A DNA stretch of 64,000 nucleotides from Pseudonocardia sp. HH130630-07 (GCF_001698125.1 NZ_CP013854.1:868001-932000); one strand, 5' to 3'; counted from the first letter of the stretch, positions 26,543 through 35,115 are shown. Numbers and translations are program-made. Notes: generated from the letters alone by a model not told the origin.

Positions 26543-27490
26543 TCAGCCCTTGCGCTTGCCGACCTCCTCCTGCAGCTGCGGTGCGACCGCGAACAGGTCA
26601 CCGACGATCCCGAAGTCGGCGATCTCGAAGATCGGCGCCTCCTCGTCCTTGTTGACCGCCACGATCGTCTTCGAGGTCTGCATGCCGGCCCGGTGCTGGA
26701 TCGCGCCGGAGATCCCCAGCGCGATGTAGAGCTGCGGCGACACGCTCTTGCCGGTCTGCCCGACCTGGAACTGCGGCGGGTAGTAGCCCGAGTCCACCGC
26801 GGCGCGGGAGGCACCGACCGCGGCACCGAGCGAGTCGGCCAGGCCCTCGACGACGGTGAAGTCGTCGGCCGAGCCGACCCCGCGCCCACCGGAGACGATC
26901 ACGGTCGCCTCGGTCAGCTCCGGCCGCGACCCGCCGGTGACCGGCTCACGACCGGTCACGGTGGCGTGCCGGCCCGACGCGGCGGGGACCTCGACGGCCT
27001 CCCGCGCCCCGGCGCCGGCGCTCGCCTCGACCTCGATCGCGCCCGGCCGCACGGTGATCACCGGGTGCGCGGTGTTCGCCTTCGCCTCGGCGGTGTACGC
27101 ACCGCCGAACACCGAGTGCGAGACGCCGTCCGCGCCCACGCCGACGGCGTCGGACAGCAGCCCGGAGCCGGTGCGCACCGCGAGCCGCCCGGCGACCTCC
27201 TTGCCGTTGGCCGCCGCGACGACCAGCACCGCGGCCGGGTCGACGCTGTTCACCAGCGACTCCAGCACCGCGACCTCGGGGGCCAGGAAGTCGGTCGAGT
27301 CCGTCTCCGCGACGTAGATCTTCTCCGCGCCGTGCTCGGTCAGGCCGTCGGCGAACCCGTCGGCGGTGCCGGCCGGCCCCACCACGACGGCGGACGGCGA
27401 GCCGAGCGCCCGGGCGGCGGTCAGCATCTCGTAGGTGGTCTTCTTGATGGACCCGTCGGTGTGGTCGACGAGTACCAGGACCTCAGCCAT
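26543..27490 (-). CDS. etfA: Electron transfer flavoprotein alpha subunit
   Basis: A 315-residue FAD-binding subunit of ETF, which collects electrons from acyl-CoA dehydrogenases and passes them to the membrane quinone pool. The C-terminal FAD domain is clear, with [45 protein letters not shown] and the final helix. The N-terminal domain starts [21 protein letters not shown]. The ATG at 27490 follows TTGGAGAC. It lies 46 bp behind etfB on the same strand, as in M. tuberculosis (Rv3029c-Rv3028c), and is closed by the hairpin at 26486. Confidence 0.95.
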   Translation of the reverse strand: MAEVLVLVDHTDGSIKKTTYEMLTAARALGSPSAVVVGPAGTADGFADGLTEHGAEKIYVAETDSTDFLAPEVAVLESLVNSVDPAAVLVVAAANGKEVAGRLAVRTGSGLLSDAVGVGADGVSHSVFGGAYTAEAKANTAHPVITVRPGAIEVEASAGAGAREAVEVPAASGRHATVTGREPVTGGSRPELTEATVIVSGGRGVGSADDFTVVEGLADSLGAAVGASRAAVDSGYYPPQFQVGQTGKSVSPQLYIALGISGAIQHRAGMQTSKTIVAVNKDEEAPIFEIADFGIVGDLFAVAPQLQEEVGKRKG

Positions 27491-27536
27491 GTCTGTTGTC
27501 TCCAATAACCGAAGAGGGAGCAGGGACCGACGCGGG

Positions 27537-28322
27537 TCAGATGAGCTTCTGCCCGACCAGGAACTCGGCGATCTTCGCGCCGCCGTCCCCGGAGTCGGCG
27601 ACCTTCTCGCCGGCCTGCTTCGGCGGCTTCGGAGCCGACGAGGTCACCGTGGTCAGCGCGTTCGCCAGACCCACGGTGCCGGCGTCGATCCCGGCACCGG
27701 CCAGGTCGAGGCTCTCCACCGGCTTCTTCTTCGCCGCCATGATCCCCTTGAACGAGGGGTAGCGCGGCTCGCCCGACTTCTCGCCCACCGACACGACGGC
27801 GGGCAGCTCGGCCGTCAGGTGCGTCACGCCGTCGTCGGTCTCCCGCTTGGCGGTCACCGTCGTGCCGTCGACCGAGATCTCGTTCGCCCAGGTCAGAGCC
27901 GGGACGTCGAGCAGGTCGGCGATCATCGCCGGGACCGCGGCGATCTGGCCGTCGGAGGCCGAGTTACCGGCCACGACCAGGTCCCAGCCCTCCTGACGGT
28001 TGATCAGGGCGGTCAGCGCGCGCGCCGTCTGGACCGCGCACGAGCCGTGCACGGCCGCGTCGGACAGGTGCACGGCGGAGTCCGCCCCCATCGACAGCGC
28101 CTTGCGGATCGCGTCGGTGGCCCGGTCCGGGCCCATGCACACCACGACCACCTCACCGTCGCCGGCCGCCTCCTTGACCTGGAGGGCCTGCTCGACGGCA
28201 CGCTCGTTGATCTCGTCGATGACCGCCTCGGTCCCCTCACGGTCGAGGGTGTGGTCGGAGTCGGACAACGTCCGCTCCGAGTAGGTGTCGGCCACCTGCT
28301 TCACCAGGACCACGATCTTCAT
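27537..28322 (-). CDS. etfB: Electron transfer flavoprotein beta subunit
   Basis: A 261-residue AMP-binding subunit of ETF, the partner of the gene behind it. It starts MKIVVLVKQVADTYSERTL and shows the beta-subunit pattern DRATDAIRKALSMGADSAVHL, then VAGNSASDGQIAAVPAMIADLLDVPALT and the ISLKGIMAAKKKP-like segment FKGIMAAKKKPVESL near the end. Together with EtfA it couples fatty-acid and amino-acid oxidation to respiration. The ATG at 28322 follows a weak GAGGTC site. A 395-bp intergenic region upstream holds its promoter. Confidence 0.95.
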   Translation of the reverse strand: MKIVVLVKQVADTYSERTLSDSDHTLDREGTEAVIDEINERAVEQALQVKEAAGDGEVVVVCMGPDRATDAIRKALSMGADSAVHLSDAAVHGSCAVQTARALTALINRQEGWDLVVAGNSASDGQIAAVPAMIADLLDVPALTWANEISVDGTTVTAKRETDDGVTHLTAELPAVVSVGEKSGEPRYPSFKGIMAAKKKPVESLDLAGAGIDAGTVGLANALTTVTSSAPKPPKQAGEKVADSGDGGAKIAEFLVGQKLI

Positions 28323-28717
28323 AGGACCTCTTCGACCTCCTGCCGCGGCGGTCCGCGCCCGTGCGCGTCCCGCGTCGTTGTCGTCCGACGGGCCGGCCCC
28401 GTGGTCCGGGGCCGTACCCGTATCGCGTCACCGTGACGGTGCTGCGCCGCGCGCTCCGGCAGGAGCGGGGGTGGGCCGCGGCGTCGCGTCCGCCATGTAG
28501 CCGATGACTCTGCCAGCGTCGCGCCGTAACGGCACGCCGTGCCACTGTGACGTTCATTGTTACCAGCGAGTAGCACGCTGTCGCATGCACCCTCGCTGTG
28601 ACCGTACTCACGCGCGGCACTCGTCACCCGCCGCACGCGCGACGTCACACCGCGCGGCCCCTGGCGGGTGGGCGGGTTTCGCTACCGTCGTCAGCTCACG
28701 GACCGGAAGGAGCCGTC
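28323..28717. other. Intergenic region between etfB and a small divergent gene
   Basis: No gene seen. It contains the 11-bp dyad GTCACCGTGAC (28427-28437), next to a GATACGGGTAC stretch that could be the minus-strand -10 region of etfBA, and a short GGCCCCG/CGGGGCC hairpin near 28393-28412. TACCGT at 28682-28687 may drive the small gene at 28718. All assignments are tentative. Confidence 0.3.
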
Positions 28718-29017
28718 GTGCAGGTGACGGGTTTCGACGACCGCCTGGGGACCGGCTACGTGCTGAGCACCGGCGCACACGCCGACGAGGACGCCACGGG
28801 GAGCCGGACGGTGCAGCACGGCGGCGTGACCGTCCGTGCGACCGACGGCCTCGCCACGATGCTGGAGGACGCGCTGGCCCACCGGCCGACGACGCGGCTG
28901 GACTGGAGCGGGCCGGAGGTGCCGCTCACGCTCACCGACGACGTCCTGCTGGCCTGGCTGCGCTACGACATCGGCGGGGTGGTGTCCGTCGCCGGCGGAC
29001 CGGAGGACGCCCGCTAG
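28718..29017 (+). CDS. Small hypothetical protein
   Basis: A 99-residue soluble protein of unknown function (VQVTGFDDRLGTGYVLSTGAHADED...). It is acidic, has no membrane segment or signal, and no motif I recognise. The GTG at 28718 has AAGGAG seven bases upstream and TACCGT about 30 bases further up, so transcript and translation signals agree. It is divergent from etfBA and converges on the small gene at 29039. Confidence 0.55.
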   Translation: MQVTGFDDRLGTGYVLSTGAHADEDATGSRTVQHGGVTVRATDGLATMLEDALAHRPTTRLDWSGPEVPLTLTDDVLLAWLRYDIGGVVSVAGGPEDAR

Positions 29018-29038
29018 CAGTGGAGTGCGCCGCGCGGG

Positions 29039-29272
29039 TCAGCCCGCGCGGCGGTGCCGGCCGGGCCGCTGCACGCGGGGTGCGGCGACGGCGACCGCGC
29101 CGTCGGCGCCGAGGGTCGGCAGCAGCGCGCGCAGCATCTCGGCCAGCGCCTCGTCGCCCATGCCCTGCAGCGCGAGGTCCTCGTCGCCCAGCACGCCCGA
29201 GACCAGCCACGACCCGGCCCGGCCGGTGATCGTGAGGGTCAGCGTGCCCTCGTCGGCGACCGTCTCGCGCAT
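29039..29272 (-). CDS. Small hypothetical protein
   Basis: A 77-residue protein (MRETVADEGTLTLTITGRAGSWLVSGVLG...) with a beta-strand-like first half, a short helix and a basic tail. No family recognised. The start ATG at 29272 is preceded by GAGGAGG at about nine bases, which supports it as a real gene. It converges on the hypothetical gene at 28718 (21 bp apart). Confidence 0.5.
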   Translation of the reverse strand: MRETVADEGTLTLTITGRAGSWLVSGVLGDEDLALQGMGDEALAEMLRALLPTLGADGAVAVAAPRVQRPGRHRRAG

Positions 29273-29383
29273 GCCCTGCGACCTCCTCTGAGTCGGGATC
29301 CCCCGATCACGGGGACGCTCCGCAGGCGCCCGCGTTGCCCGGAGCGTCCGGATTCCTCCGCACCTCGGGTGCCCCGCCGACCG

Positions 29384-29449
29384 TGGTCCGCGAGCCGTCC
29401 CGCACCGGTGATCGGACCGTACCGGGCATCACTGCCGAGAACTACCGGT
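29384..29449 (+). pseudogene. Remnant of an Rv3030-like methyltransferase 5' end
   Basis: Translates to REPSRTGDRTVPGITAENYR, matching the N-terminus of the intact methyltransferase downstream (HPSLPLTGERTVPGIAAENYW). About 42 bases align with roughly six mismatches, mostly at third codon positions, so the fragment once evolved as coding DNA. It breaks off after the tyrosine. A palindromic element follows about 45 bases later. Confidence 0.6.
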
Positions 29450-29493
29450 TGCAGGTAACGGATGATGCCGGTATGGAGCGCGCCCCACCCTCT

Positions 29494-29552
29494 GGTTGCA
29501 CTCATGGAGCTTCGGCCTCGTGGGACCGGGCCGAAGCTCCATGAGTGCAACC
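29494..29552. repeat. Dispersed palindromic element, copy 2
   Basis: The longest copy, with perfect 24-bp arms (29494-29517 and 29529-29552) and an 11-nt loop TCGTGGGACCG. Its central 19-bp arms are identical to copy 1 at 9189-9237. It lies between the methyltransferase remnant and the intact gene. Confidence 0.85.
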
Positions 29553-29617
29553 GGGCCGGGGCGCGCTGAACCGTACACTGTGGACGCTCTTCGGCCGGTG
29601 CGTCCCGGGCCCGCGGT

Positions 29618-29668
29618 GCACTCGTGGAGCGTCGGACCGGGCAGACCGGGCCGAAGCTCCATGAGTGC
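29618..29668. repeat. Dispersed palindromic element, copy 3 (degraded)
   Basis: The right arm GGCCGAAGCTCCATGAGTGC is intact and the left arm carries changes (GCACTCGTGGAGCGTCGG), so the stem is imperfect. It lies 55 bp before the methyltransferase start. Confidence 0.75.
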
Positions 29669-29722
29669 GGGATCGGCGGGCCCGGCGCGGGGGCCCGGCG
29701 GGCGTCTGACACCGTTCGGGGG

Positions 29723-30481
29723 GTGGAGGTTCACCCGTCCCTGCCGCTGACCGGCGAGCGGACCGTGCCGGGGATCGCCGCCGAGAACTACTGGTTCCGG
29801 CGGCACGAGGTCGTCTACACCGCGATCGTCCCCGGGTGCGCGTCGGCCGTCGTGCTGGAGGCCGGCTGCGGCGAGGGCTACGGCGCCGACCTGCTCGCCG
29901 GCACCGCACGCCGGGTGCTCGCCCTCGACTACGACCCGGCGACGGTCGCGCACGTCCGCACCCGCTACCCGCGGGTCGCGGTGGCCCGGGCGAACCTGGT
30001 CGCGCTGCCGGTGCCCGACCGGGCGATCGACGTCCTGGTGTCGCTGCAGGTCATCGAGCACCTCTGGGAGCAGGAGCGGTTCCTCGCCGAGTGCCGCCGG
30101 GTGCTGCGCCCCGGCGGGACGCTGCTCGTCTCCACCCCGAACCGGATCACCTTCTCCCCCGGCCGGGACACCCCGCTCAACCCGTTCCACACTCGCGAGC
30201 TCGACGCGGGCGAGCTGGCCGGGCTGACCCGCGACGCCGGGTTCGCCGACGTCGCCGTCCGCGGCCTGCACCACGGCCCCCGGCTGCGCGCACTGGACGA
30301 GCGCCACCCCGGCGGGCTGATCGGGGCGCAGACCGCGCTGGCGCTCTCCGGCGAGCCGTGGCCGTCCGGGCTCGTCGCCGACGTCGCCGCCGTCCGGGCC
30401 ACCGACTTCGAGCTGGGCGAGGCCGGCGGGCGGGACCTCGACGCCTCCCTCGACCTGCTCGTCACGGCGACCCGCCGGTGA
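29723..30481 (+). CDS. SAM-dependent methyltransferase (Rv3030-like)
   Basis: A 252-residue class I methyltransferase. The SAM site is VVLEAGCGEGYGADLLAG, followed by the acidic loop VLALDYDP and the post-II segment DVLVSLQVIEHLWEQERFL. The N-terminal LTGERTVPGIAAENYWFRRHEVVY is specific to the Rv3030 group. In mycobacteria that gene is proposed to O-methylate glucose units of methylglucose lipopolysaccharide. The two genes behind it (GH57 enzyme, GT4 transferase) correspond to Rv3031 and Rv3032 and strengthen the link. The GTG at 29723 is chosen because the longer frame to 29624 starts inside the palindromic repeat. Seven bases separate it from the GH57 gene. Confidence 0.82.
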   Translation: MEVHPSLPLTGERTVPGIAAENYWFRRHEVVYTAIVPGCASAVVLEAGCGEGYGADLLAGTARRVLALDYDPATVAHVRTRYPRVAVARANLVALPVPDRAIDVLVSLQVIEHLWEQERFLAECRRVLRPGGTLLVSTPNRITFSPGRDTPLNPFHTRELDAGELAGLTRDAGFADVAVRGLHHGPRLRALDERHPGGLIGAQTALALSGEPWPSGLVADVAAVRATDFELGEAGGRDLDASLDLLVTATRR

Positions 30482-30488
30482 CCCGCCG

Positions 30489-32027
30489 GTGACCACGGCC
30501 CCCGTCGGCACCTTCTGCCTGGTGCTGCACTCGCACCTGCCGCTGCTGGCCCGGCACGGCCGCTGGCCGGTCGGCGAGGAGTGGCTCTACCAGTCCTGGG
30601 CGCACTCCTACCTGCCGGTGGTGGCGACCCTGCGCGAGCTCGCGGCCGAGGGCCGGACCGGGCTCGCCACCCTCGGGGTGACGCCGGTGCTGGCCGCCCA
30701 GCTGGACGACCCGTACTGCCTGCGCGGCGCGCACGACTGGCTGGGCGACTGGACGCTGCGCGCGCACTCGGCGGCGGGCCGGCTGCCGGAGCTGGCCGCG
30801 CACGAACACCGGGTGTCGACGGCGGCGACCGCGGAGTTCGAGGCGCACTGGCGGCACGGCGGGTCACCGGCGCTGCGGGCGTTGCGCGACAGCGGTGCCG
30901 TCGAGCTGCTCGGCGGCCCGGCCGCGCACCCCTTCCAGCCGCTGCTCGCACCGCGGGTCCGCGGGTTCTCGCTGCGGGCCGGCCTGGCCGACCACGCGCT
31001 GCGGCTGGGGTCGCGCCCGGCCGGGATCTGGGCACCGGAGTGCGGCTACGCACCCGGCATGGAGCACGACTACGCCGCGGCCGGCGTCGAGCGGTTCCTG
31101 GTCGACGGCCCCGCGCTGCGCGGGGACACCGCCCTCGCCCGCCCGGTCGGCGACTCCGGCGTGCTCTGCGTCGGGCGCGACCTCGACGTCACCTACCGGG
31201 TCTGGTCGCCGCGCCGGGGCTACCCGGGCTCGCCGGAGTACCGCGACTTCCACACCTGGGACCACGCGTCCGGGCTCAAGCCGGCCCGGGTGACCGGGCG
31301 GCGGGTGCCGTCGGAGGCCAAGCGGCCGTACTCGCCGGAGCTGGCCGCGGGGGCGGTGCAGCGCGACGCCCGGGACTTCGTCGACACCGTCGTCGCCCGG
31401 CTGCACGCCCTGCGGTCGGCGTCCGGGCGCCCGGCGCTGACCGTCGCCGCGTTCGACACCGAGCTGTTCGGGCACTGGTGGCACGAGGGCCCGGACTGGC
31501 TCGCCGCGGTGCTGCGGCTGCTCCCCGCGGCCGGGGTCGCGGTCCGGACGCTCGGTGGCGCGGTCTCCGACGGCCTGGTCGGCGACCCGGTGACGCTGCC
31601 GGAGTGCTCCTGGGGCTCGGGCAAGGACTGGCGGGTGTGGACCGGTCCGCAGGTGGCGGACTTCGTGTCCCGGGGCGACGACGTCCAGCGCGCCCTGCTC
31701 TCCGCCGTCGACACCGTGCTGCCCGGGTCCGGCCCGCTGCTGCGCCGCGACGTCCGCGACCCGCTCGCCGACCTGCTCGTCGACCAGGCGCTGCACGCGC
31801 TGTCCAGCGACTGGGCGTTCATGGTCAGCAAGGACTCCGCCGCGGACTACGCCCACGCCCGGTCCGCGACGCACGCCGGCCGGGTCGGCGAGCTGTCCGG
31901 CCTGCTGCGGGCCGGGCGCCGGCGCGCCGCGGAACGCCGCAGCGCGCACTGGGACGACGCCCGGTCCCCGCTGTTCGGCCACGTCGACGCCCGCGACCTC
32001 GCCGCACCCCCGACTACCCCGGGGTAA
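30489..32027 (+). CDS. GH57 alpha-glucan branching-type enzyme (Rv3031-like)
   Basis: A 512-residue glycoside hydrolase family 57 protein, a barrel followed by a helical C-terminal domain. The nucleophile region is GIWAPECGYAPG (Glu) and the acid/base region is AAFDTELFGHWWHEG (Asp). The opening FCLVLHSHLPLLARHGRWPVGEEWLYQS is the family start. GH57 branching enzymes insert alpha-1,6 branches in alpha-1,4-glucans. The mycobacterial homologue is tied to methylglucose lipopolysaccharide synthesis. The GTG at 30489 directly follows the methyltransferase stop. A GT4 glucosyltransferase gene follows 32 bp later. Confidence 0.87.
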   Translation: MTTAPVGTFCLVLHSHLPLLARHGRWPVGEEWLYQSWAHSYLPVVATLRELAAEGRTGLATLGVTPVLAAQLDDPYCLRGAHDWLGDWTLRAHSAAGRLPELAAHEHRVSTAATAEFEAHWRHGGSPALRALRDSGAVELLGGPAAHPFQPLLAPRVRGFSLRAGLADHALRLGSRPAGIWAPECGYAPGMEHDYAAAGVERFLVDGPALRGDTALARPVGDSGVLCVGRDLDVTYRVWSPRRGYPGSPEYRDFHTWDHASGLKPARVTGRRVPSEAKRPYSPELAAGAVQRDARDFVDTVVARLHALRSASGRPALTVAAFDTELFGHWWHEGPDWLAAVLRLLPAAGVAVRTLGGAVSDGLVGDPVTLPECSWGSGKDWRVWTGPQVADFVSRGDDVQRALLSAVDTVLPGSGPLLRRDVRDPLADLLVDQALHALSSDWAFMVSKDSAADYAHARSATHAGRVGELSGLLRAGRRRAAERRSAHWDDARSPLFGHVDARDLAAPPTTPG

Positions 32028-32059
32028 CCGGGCCGGAGGGGTTTGCCAGGATCGTGCGG

Positions 32060-33301
32060 ATGCGCGTGCTGATCCTCAGCTGGGAGTTCCCCCCGGTCGT
32101 CGTCGGGGGGCTGGGCCGGCACGTGCACGCGCTGACCCGGGAGCTGGCCGCGGCCGGGCACGAGGTCGTCGTGCTGTCCCGGGCGCCGACCGGCACCGAC
32201 ACCGGGACGCACCCGACGGCCCGCGACACCGTCGACGGCGTCACCGTGCTGCGCGTCGCGGAGGACCCGCCGCACCTGGAGTTCGGCTCCGACCTCGTCG
32301 CCTGGACCCTCGGCATGGGGCACGGGATGCTGCGGCACGCGCTCACCGCGCTGCTGCCCGGCTGGCGTCCGGACGTGGTGCACGCCCACGACTGGCTGGT
32401 CGCCCACCCGGCGATCGCGCTGGCCGACGTCCTCGGCGTCCCGCTGGTGGCGACCCTGCACGCGACCGAGGCGGGCCGGCACTCCGGCTGGCTACCCGGC
32501 CCGATGAACCGGCAGGTGCACTCCACCGAGTGGTGGCTCGCCCGGCGCGCCGACGAGGTGATCACCTGCTCCGCCGCGATGCGCACCGAGGCCGCCGCGC
32601 TCTACGACCTCGATCCCGGCGCCGTGCACGTCGTGCACAACGGCATCGACCCCGGCCGGTGGCGTTCCCGCGGGGTGCCGCCGCCCGCGGCCCCGGGGCC
32701 GCGGCTGGTCTTCGTCGGGCGGCTGGAGTACGAGAAGGGCGTGCAGGACCTGATCGCGGCGCTGCCCCGGATCCGCCGCCGCCACCGCGGGACCCGGCTG
32801 CTCGTGGCCGGCACCGGCACCCAGGCCGGGATGCTCGCCGGGTGCGCCGCCGGGCACCGGGTGAAGGGCGCCGTCGACTTCCTCGGCCACCTGCCCGACG
32901 CCGAGCTCACCGCGCTGCTGCGGGCCGCGGACGCCGTCGTGCTGCCGAGCCGCTACGAGCCGTTCGGGATCGTCGCGCTGGAGGCGGCGACCGTCGGTGC
33001 GACGCTGGTCGCCTCGACCGCGGGCGGCCTCGGTGAGCTGGTCGTCGACGGGGAGACCGGCATCGGGTTCACCCCGGGCGACGTGCCCGGGATCGCCGAC
33101 GCCGTCGACCGGGCGCTCGCCGACCCCCGCGCCGCACGCCGCCGGGCGCGGGCCGCGCGCACCCGGCTGCGCACCGACTTCGCCTGGCCGGGTATCGCCG
33201 AGAGGACCGCCCGGATCTACGCCGGCGCCGTCGCGGGCGGGCCGCGGGAGCTCGCCCGGCCGAAGATCCCGACCGGGAACCTGCTGCACGGGGTGGGCTG
33301 A
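32060..33301 (+). CDS. GT4 alpha-glucan glycosyltransferase (Rv3032-like)
   Basis: A 413-residue retaining glycosyltransferase with two Rossmann domains. N-terminal glycine loop: WEFPPVVVGGLGRHVHALT. Donor site in the second domain: RLVFVGRLEYEKGVQDLI and the EX7E-type stretch PSRYEPFGIVALEA. The homologue Rv3032 extends the alpha-1,4-glucan of methylglucose lipopolysaccharide and also contributes to capsular glucan in mycobacteria. With the GH57 and methyltransferase genes it forms a three-gene unit. The ATG at 32060 is used. A CAGGAT hexamer seven bases upstream could serve as a -10 for a separate transcript. It converges on the acyltransferase gene, nine bases away. Confidence 0.87.
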   Translation: MRVLILSWEFPPVVVGGLGRHVHALTRELAAAGHEVVVLSRAPTGTDTGTHPTARDTVDGVTVLRVAEDPPHLEFGSDLVAWTLGMGHGMLRHALTALLPGWRPDVVHAHDWLVAHPAIALADVLGVPLVATLHATEAGRHSGWLPGPMNRQVHSTEWWLARRADEVITCSAAMRTEAAALYDLDPGAVHVVHNGIDPGRWRSRGVPPPAAPGPRLVFVGRLEYEKGVQDLIAALPRIRRRHRGTRLLVAGTGTQAGMLAGCAAGHRVKGAVDFLGHLPDAELTALLRAADAVVLPSRYEPFGIVALEAATVGATLVASTAGGLGELVVDGETGIGFTPGDVPGIADAVDRALADPRAARRRARAARTRLRTDFAWPGIAERTARIYAGAVAGGPRELARPKIPTGNLLHGVG

Positions 33302-33310
33302 GCCCCGGGC

Positions 33311-34018
33311 TCAGGCGCGGTCGAGGCGGGCGCGCAGCGCGCGGTCGGCCTTGCGCGCCATGTCGGCGACGGCGGCGCGCTCGGCGGCCGCGGCCTCGTG
33401 GTCGGCGCGGCGGTCGCGCACCACCCGGGCCGGGCTGCCGACGGCGATCGACTCCGCGGGCAGGTCGCCGCGGGCCACGGCGTGCGCGCCGAGCACCGTC
33501 CCGTGACCGATCCGGGTGCCGCGCAGCACCGTGGTCTTCACCCCGAGCCAGCAGCCCTCCCCGATCCGGACCGGGGCCTTCACGATGCCCTGGTCCTTGA
33601 TCGGCCGGTGCACGTCGTCGGTGCGGTGGTCGAAGTCGGTGACGTAGACCCAGTCGGCGATCAGGGTGGCCGCACCGACCTCGACGTCGAGGTAGCAGTT
33701 CAGCGTGTTGTCCCGGCCGAGGACGACCTTGTCCCCGATCCGCATCGACCCCTCGTGGCAGCGCAGCGCCGTCCCGTCGCCGACGTGCACCCAGCGCCCG
33801 ATCTCCAGGCGCCCGAACCCGGGCCGGGCCTCGATCGTCACCCCCCGGCCGAGGAACACCATCCCGCGCAGGACGACGTGCGGGTGCCGGACCCGCAGGA
33901 CCAGCAACCGCCAGTACCGCAGCAGGTACCAGGGTGTGACGGCCCGGTGGCGCAGGATCCAGCGCAGCGAGGTGAGGGTGAACAGCCGGGCCTGCCCCGG
34001 ATCGTCCTGCGGTCGCAC
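33311..34018 (-). CDS. Left-handed beta-helix acyltransferase (Rv3034c-like)
   Basis: A 235-residue acyltransferase of the hexapeptide-repeat (maltose/galactoside O-acetyltransferase) type. Repeats run from about residue 75 to 200: RLEIGRWVHVGDGTALRCHEGSMRIGDKVVLGRDN, VEVGAATLIADWVYVTDFDH, then APVRIGEGCWLGVKTTVLRGTRIGHGTVLGAHAVARGDLP. The catalytic His is probably that of DFDHR. A homologous gene, Rv3034c, lies beside Rv3030-Rv3032 in M. tuberculosis, so acylation of the methylated glucan is a reasonable guess. The GTG at 34018 lies 7 bp behind TAGGGT, a leaderless arrangement. The frame is open to 34084 with no better start. Confidence 0.78.
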   Translation of the reverse strand: MRPQDDPGQARLFTLTSLRWILRHRAVTPWYLLRYWRLLVLRVRHPHVVLRGMVFLGRGVTIEARPGFGRLEIGRWVHVGDGTALRCHEGSMRIGDKVVLGRDNTLNCYLDVEVGAATLIADWVYVTDFDHRTDDVHRPIKDQGIVKAPVRIGEGCWLGVKTTVLRGTRIGHGTVLGAHAVARGDLPAESIAVGSPARVVRDRRADHEAAAAERAAVADMARKADRALRARLDRA

Positions 34019-34025
34019 CCGGCCG

Positions 34026-34031
34026 ACCCTA
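34026..34031 (-). promoter_or_regulatory. -10 hexamer TAGGGT of the hexapeptide acyltransferase gene
   Basis: Minus-strand TAGGGT ends 7 bp before the GTG at 34018, without a ribosome site. Confidence 0.5.
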
Positions 34032-34107
34032 GGCGTGTGCAGCGGCCGGTCCGCGGGTACCTCCGACCCGACACGCCCCGGCACGCCCCCGATCCCAGGA
34101 GACGCAC

Positions 34108-34338
34108 GTGAGCGACGACCGCACCCCCACCGGCGACCCCGGGCGCACCGACGGCACCGTCGGCTCCGAGGTCGGCACCGGTGAGCTGACCTACGGCGGG
34201 GCGGGGACGGTCCGCGACGAGCGCGACCACTCCGGCAACCCGCGCTCCCCCGCCACCACCGACGACTCCGGCGCCACCGCGGCCGCCGCCCGCGAGGTCG
34301 CCACCGACCACGACGACGAGCCCACCCGCAGCGAGTAG
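34108..34338 (+). CDS. Small hydrophilic hypothetical protein
   Basis: A 76-residue, highly charged and probably disordered protein, rich in Asp, Thr, Arg and Gly (MSDDRTPTGDPGRTDG...). No hydrophobic core or motif is visible, so function cannot be stated. The GTG at 34108 is well supported by AGGAG seven bases upstream. It is divergent from the acyltransferase gene and converges on the LuxR-type regulator. Confidence 0.5.
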   Translation: MSDDRTPTGDPGRTDGTVGSEVGTGELTYGGAGTVRDERDHSGNPRSPATTDDSGATAAAAREVATDHDDEPTRSE

Positions 34339-34345
34339 GACCGGC

Positions 34346-34963
34346 TCAGGCCAGTCCCTGCTCGATCGCGTACCGGACGAGTGCGCCCCGGCCGGGGACG
34401 TCGAACTTGCGCAGCAGGCGCTGCACGTGGTTCTCCACCGTGCGCGGGGAGAGCACCAGCCGGGCCGCGATCTGCTTCGCGGTCAGGCCCTCGACGACCA
34501 GCCGGAGCACCTCGGACTCGCGGGGGCTCAGGTCCGGCACCGTGCGCACCGGGGCGGCCACCGACTCCAGGACGACCGCGGCCAGCCCCGGGGAGAACGC
34601 CGGCCGCCCGGCCACCGCCGCGGCGACGATCCCGGCGAGCTCAGCCGGGTCGCCGGTCGCGGCCACCCCGGTCGCCCCCGCCCGGACGGCGTCGAGCACG
34701 AGTTCGTGGTCGGCGGGCGGCCCGGTGACGGCGACCACCGGGATCTCCGGCGTCCGGCTCAGCAACGCCGCGATCGCGGCGAGCCCGGCCTCCCGCGGAC
34801 CGGCCAGGTCCACCACGACCAGTGCCGGGCCGAGCCGGGCCACGGCGGTCGCCACGGCCTCGGCCGGGCCGTTCGGGGTGCGGCCCACGAGCCGGGAGCC
34901 CGCCGGGACGGGTGGGTCCCCCACCACGACGACGCCGGGCGGATCGGTCTGGTCGCCGTGCAC
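34346..34963 (-). CDS. LuxR-type response regulator with degenerate receiver
   Basis: A 205-residue DNA-binding regulator. The C-terminal LuxR/NarL helix-turn-helix is intact: LSPRESEVLRLVVEGLTAKQIAARLVLSPRTVENHVQRLL. The N-terminal receiver is eroded: the acidic pair that binds Mg is missing (VVVVGDPPVP), although an Asp remains in VVVDLAG. Phosphorylation is therefore doubtful. The last 60 residues, down to LVRYAIEQGL, closely match the regulator at 35812, so the two are paralogues flanking a DedA gene. No kinase gene is attached. It converges on the small gene at 34108. Confidence 0.82.
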   Translation of the reverse strand: MHGDQTDPPGVVVVGDPPVPAGSRLVGRTPNGPAEAVATAVARLGPALVVVDLAGPREAGLAAIAALLSRTPEIPVVAVTGPPADHELVLDAVRAGATGVAATGDPAELAGIVAAAVAGRPAFSPGLAAVVLESVAAPVRTVPDLSPRESEVLRLVVEGLTAKQIAARLVLSPRTVENHVQRLLRKFDVPGRGALVRYAIEQGLA

Positions 34964-35115
34964 GTACTGGTCTCCTCAGCTGACTCGTCCGGGTTCGCCC
35001 GGACGGATCAGCTTGTCATGCCGCACAGCACGGACGGCACGGCCGAACGGTGAGTGACTGCTCCACCGGGGGTCACCGAGCGTTGTTTGCGTCACCATAT
35101 CCGCCCACGGACGGT

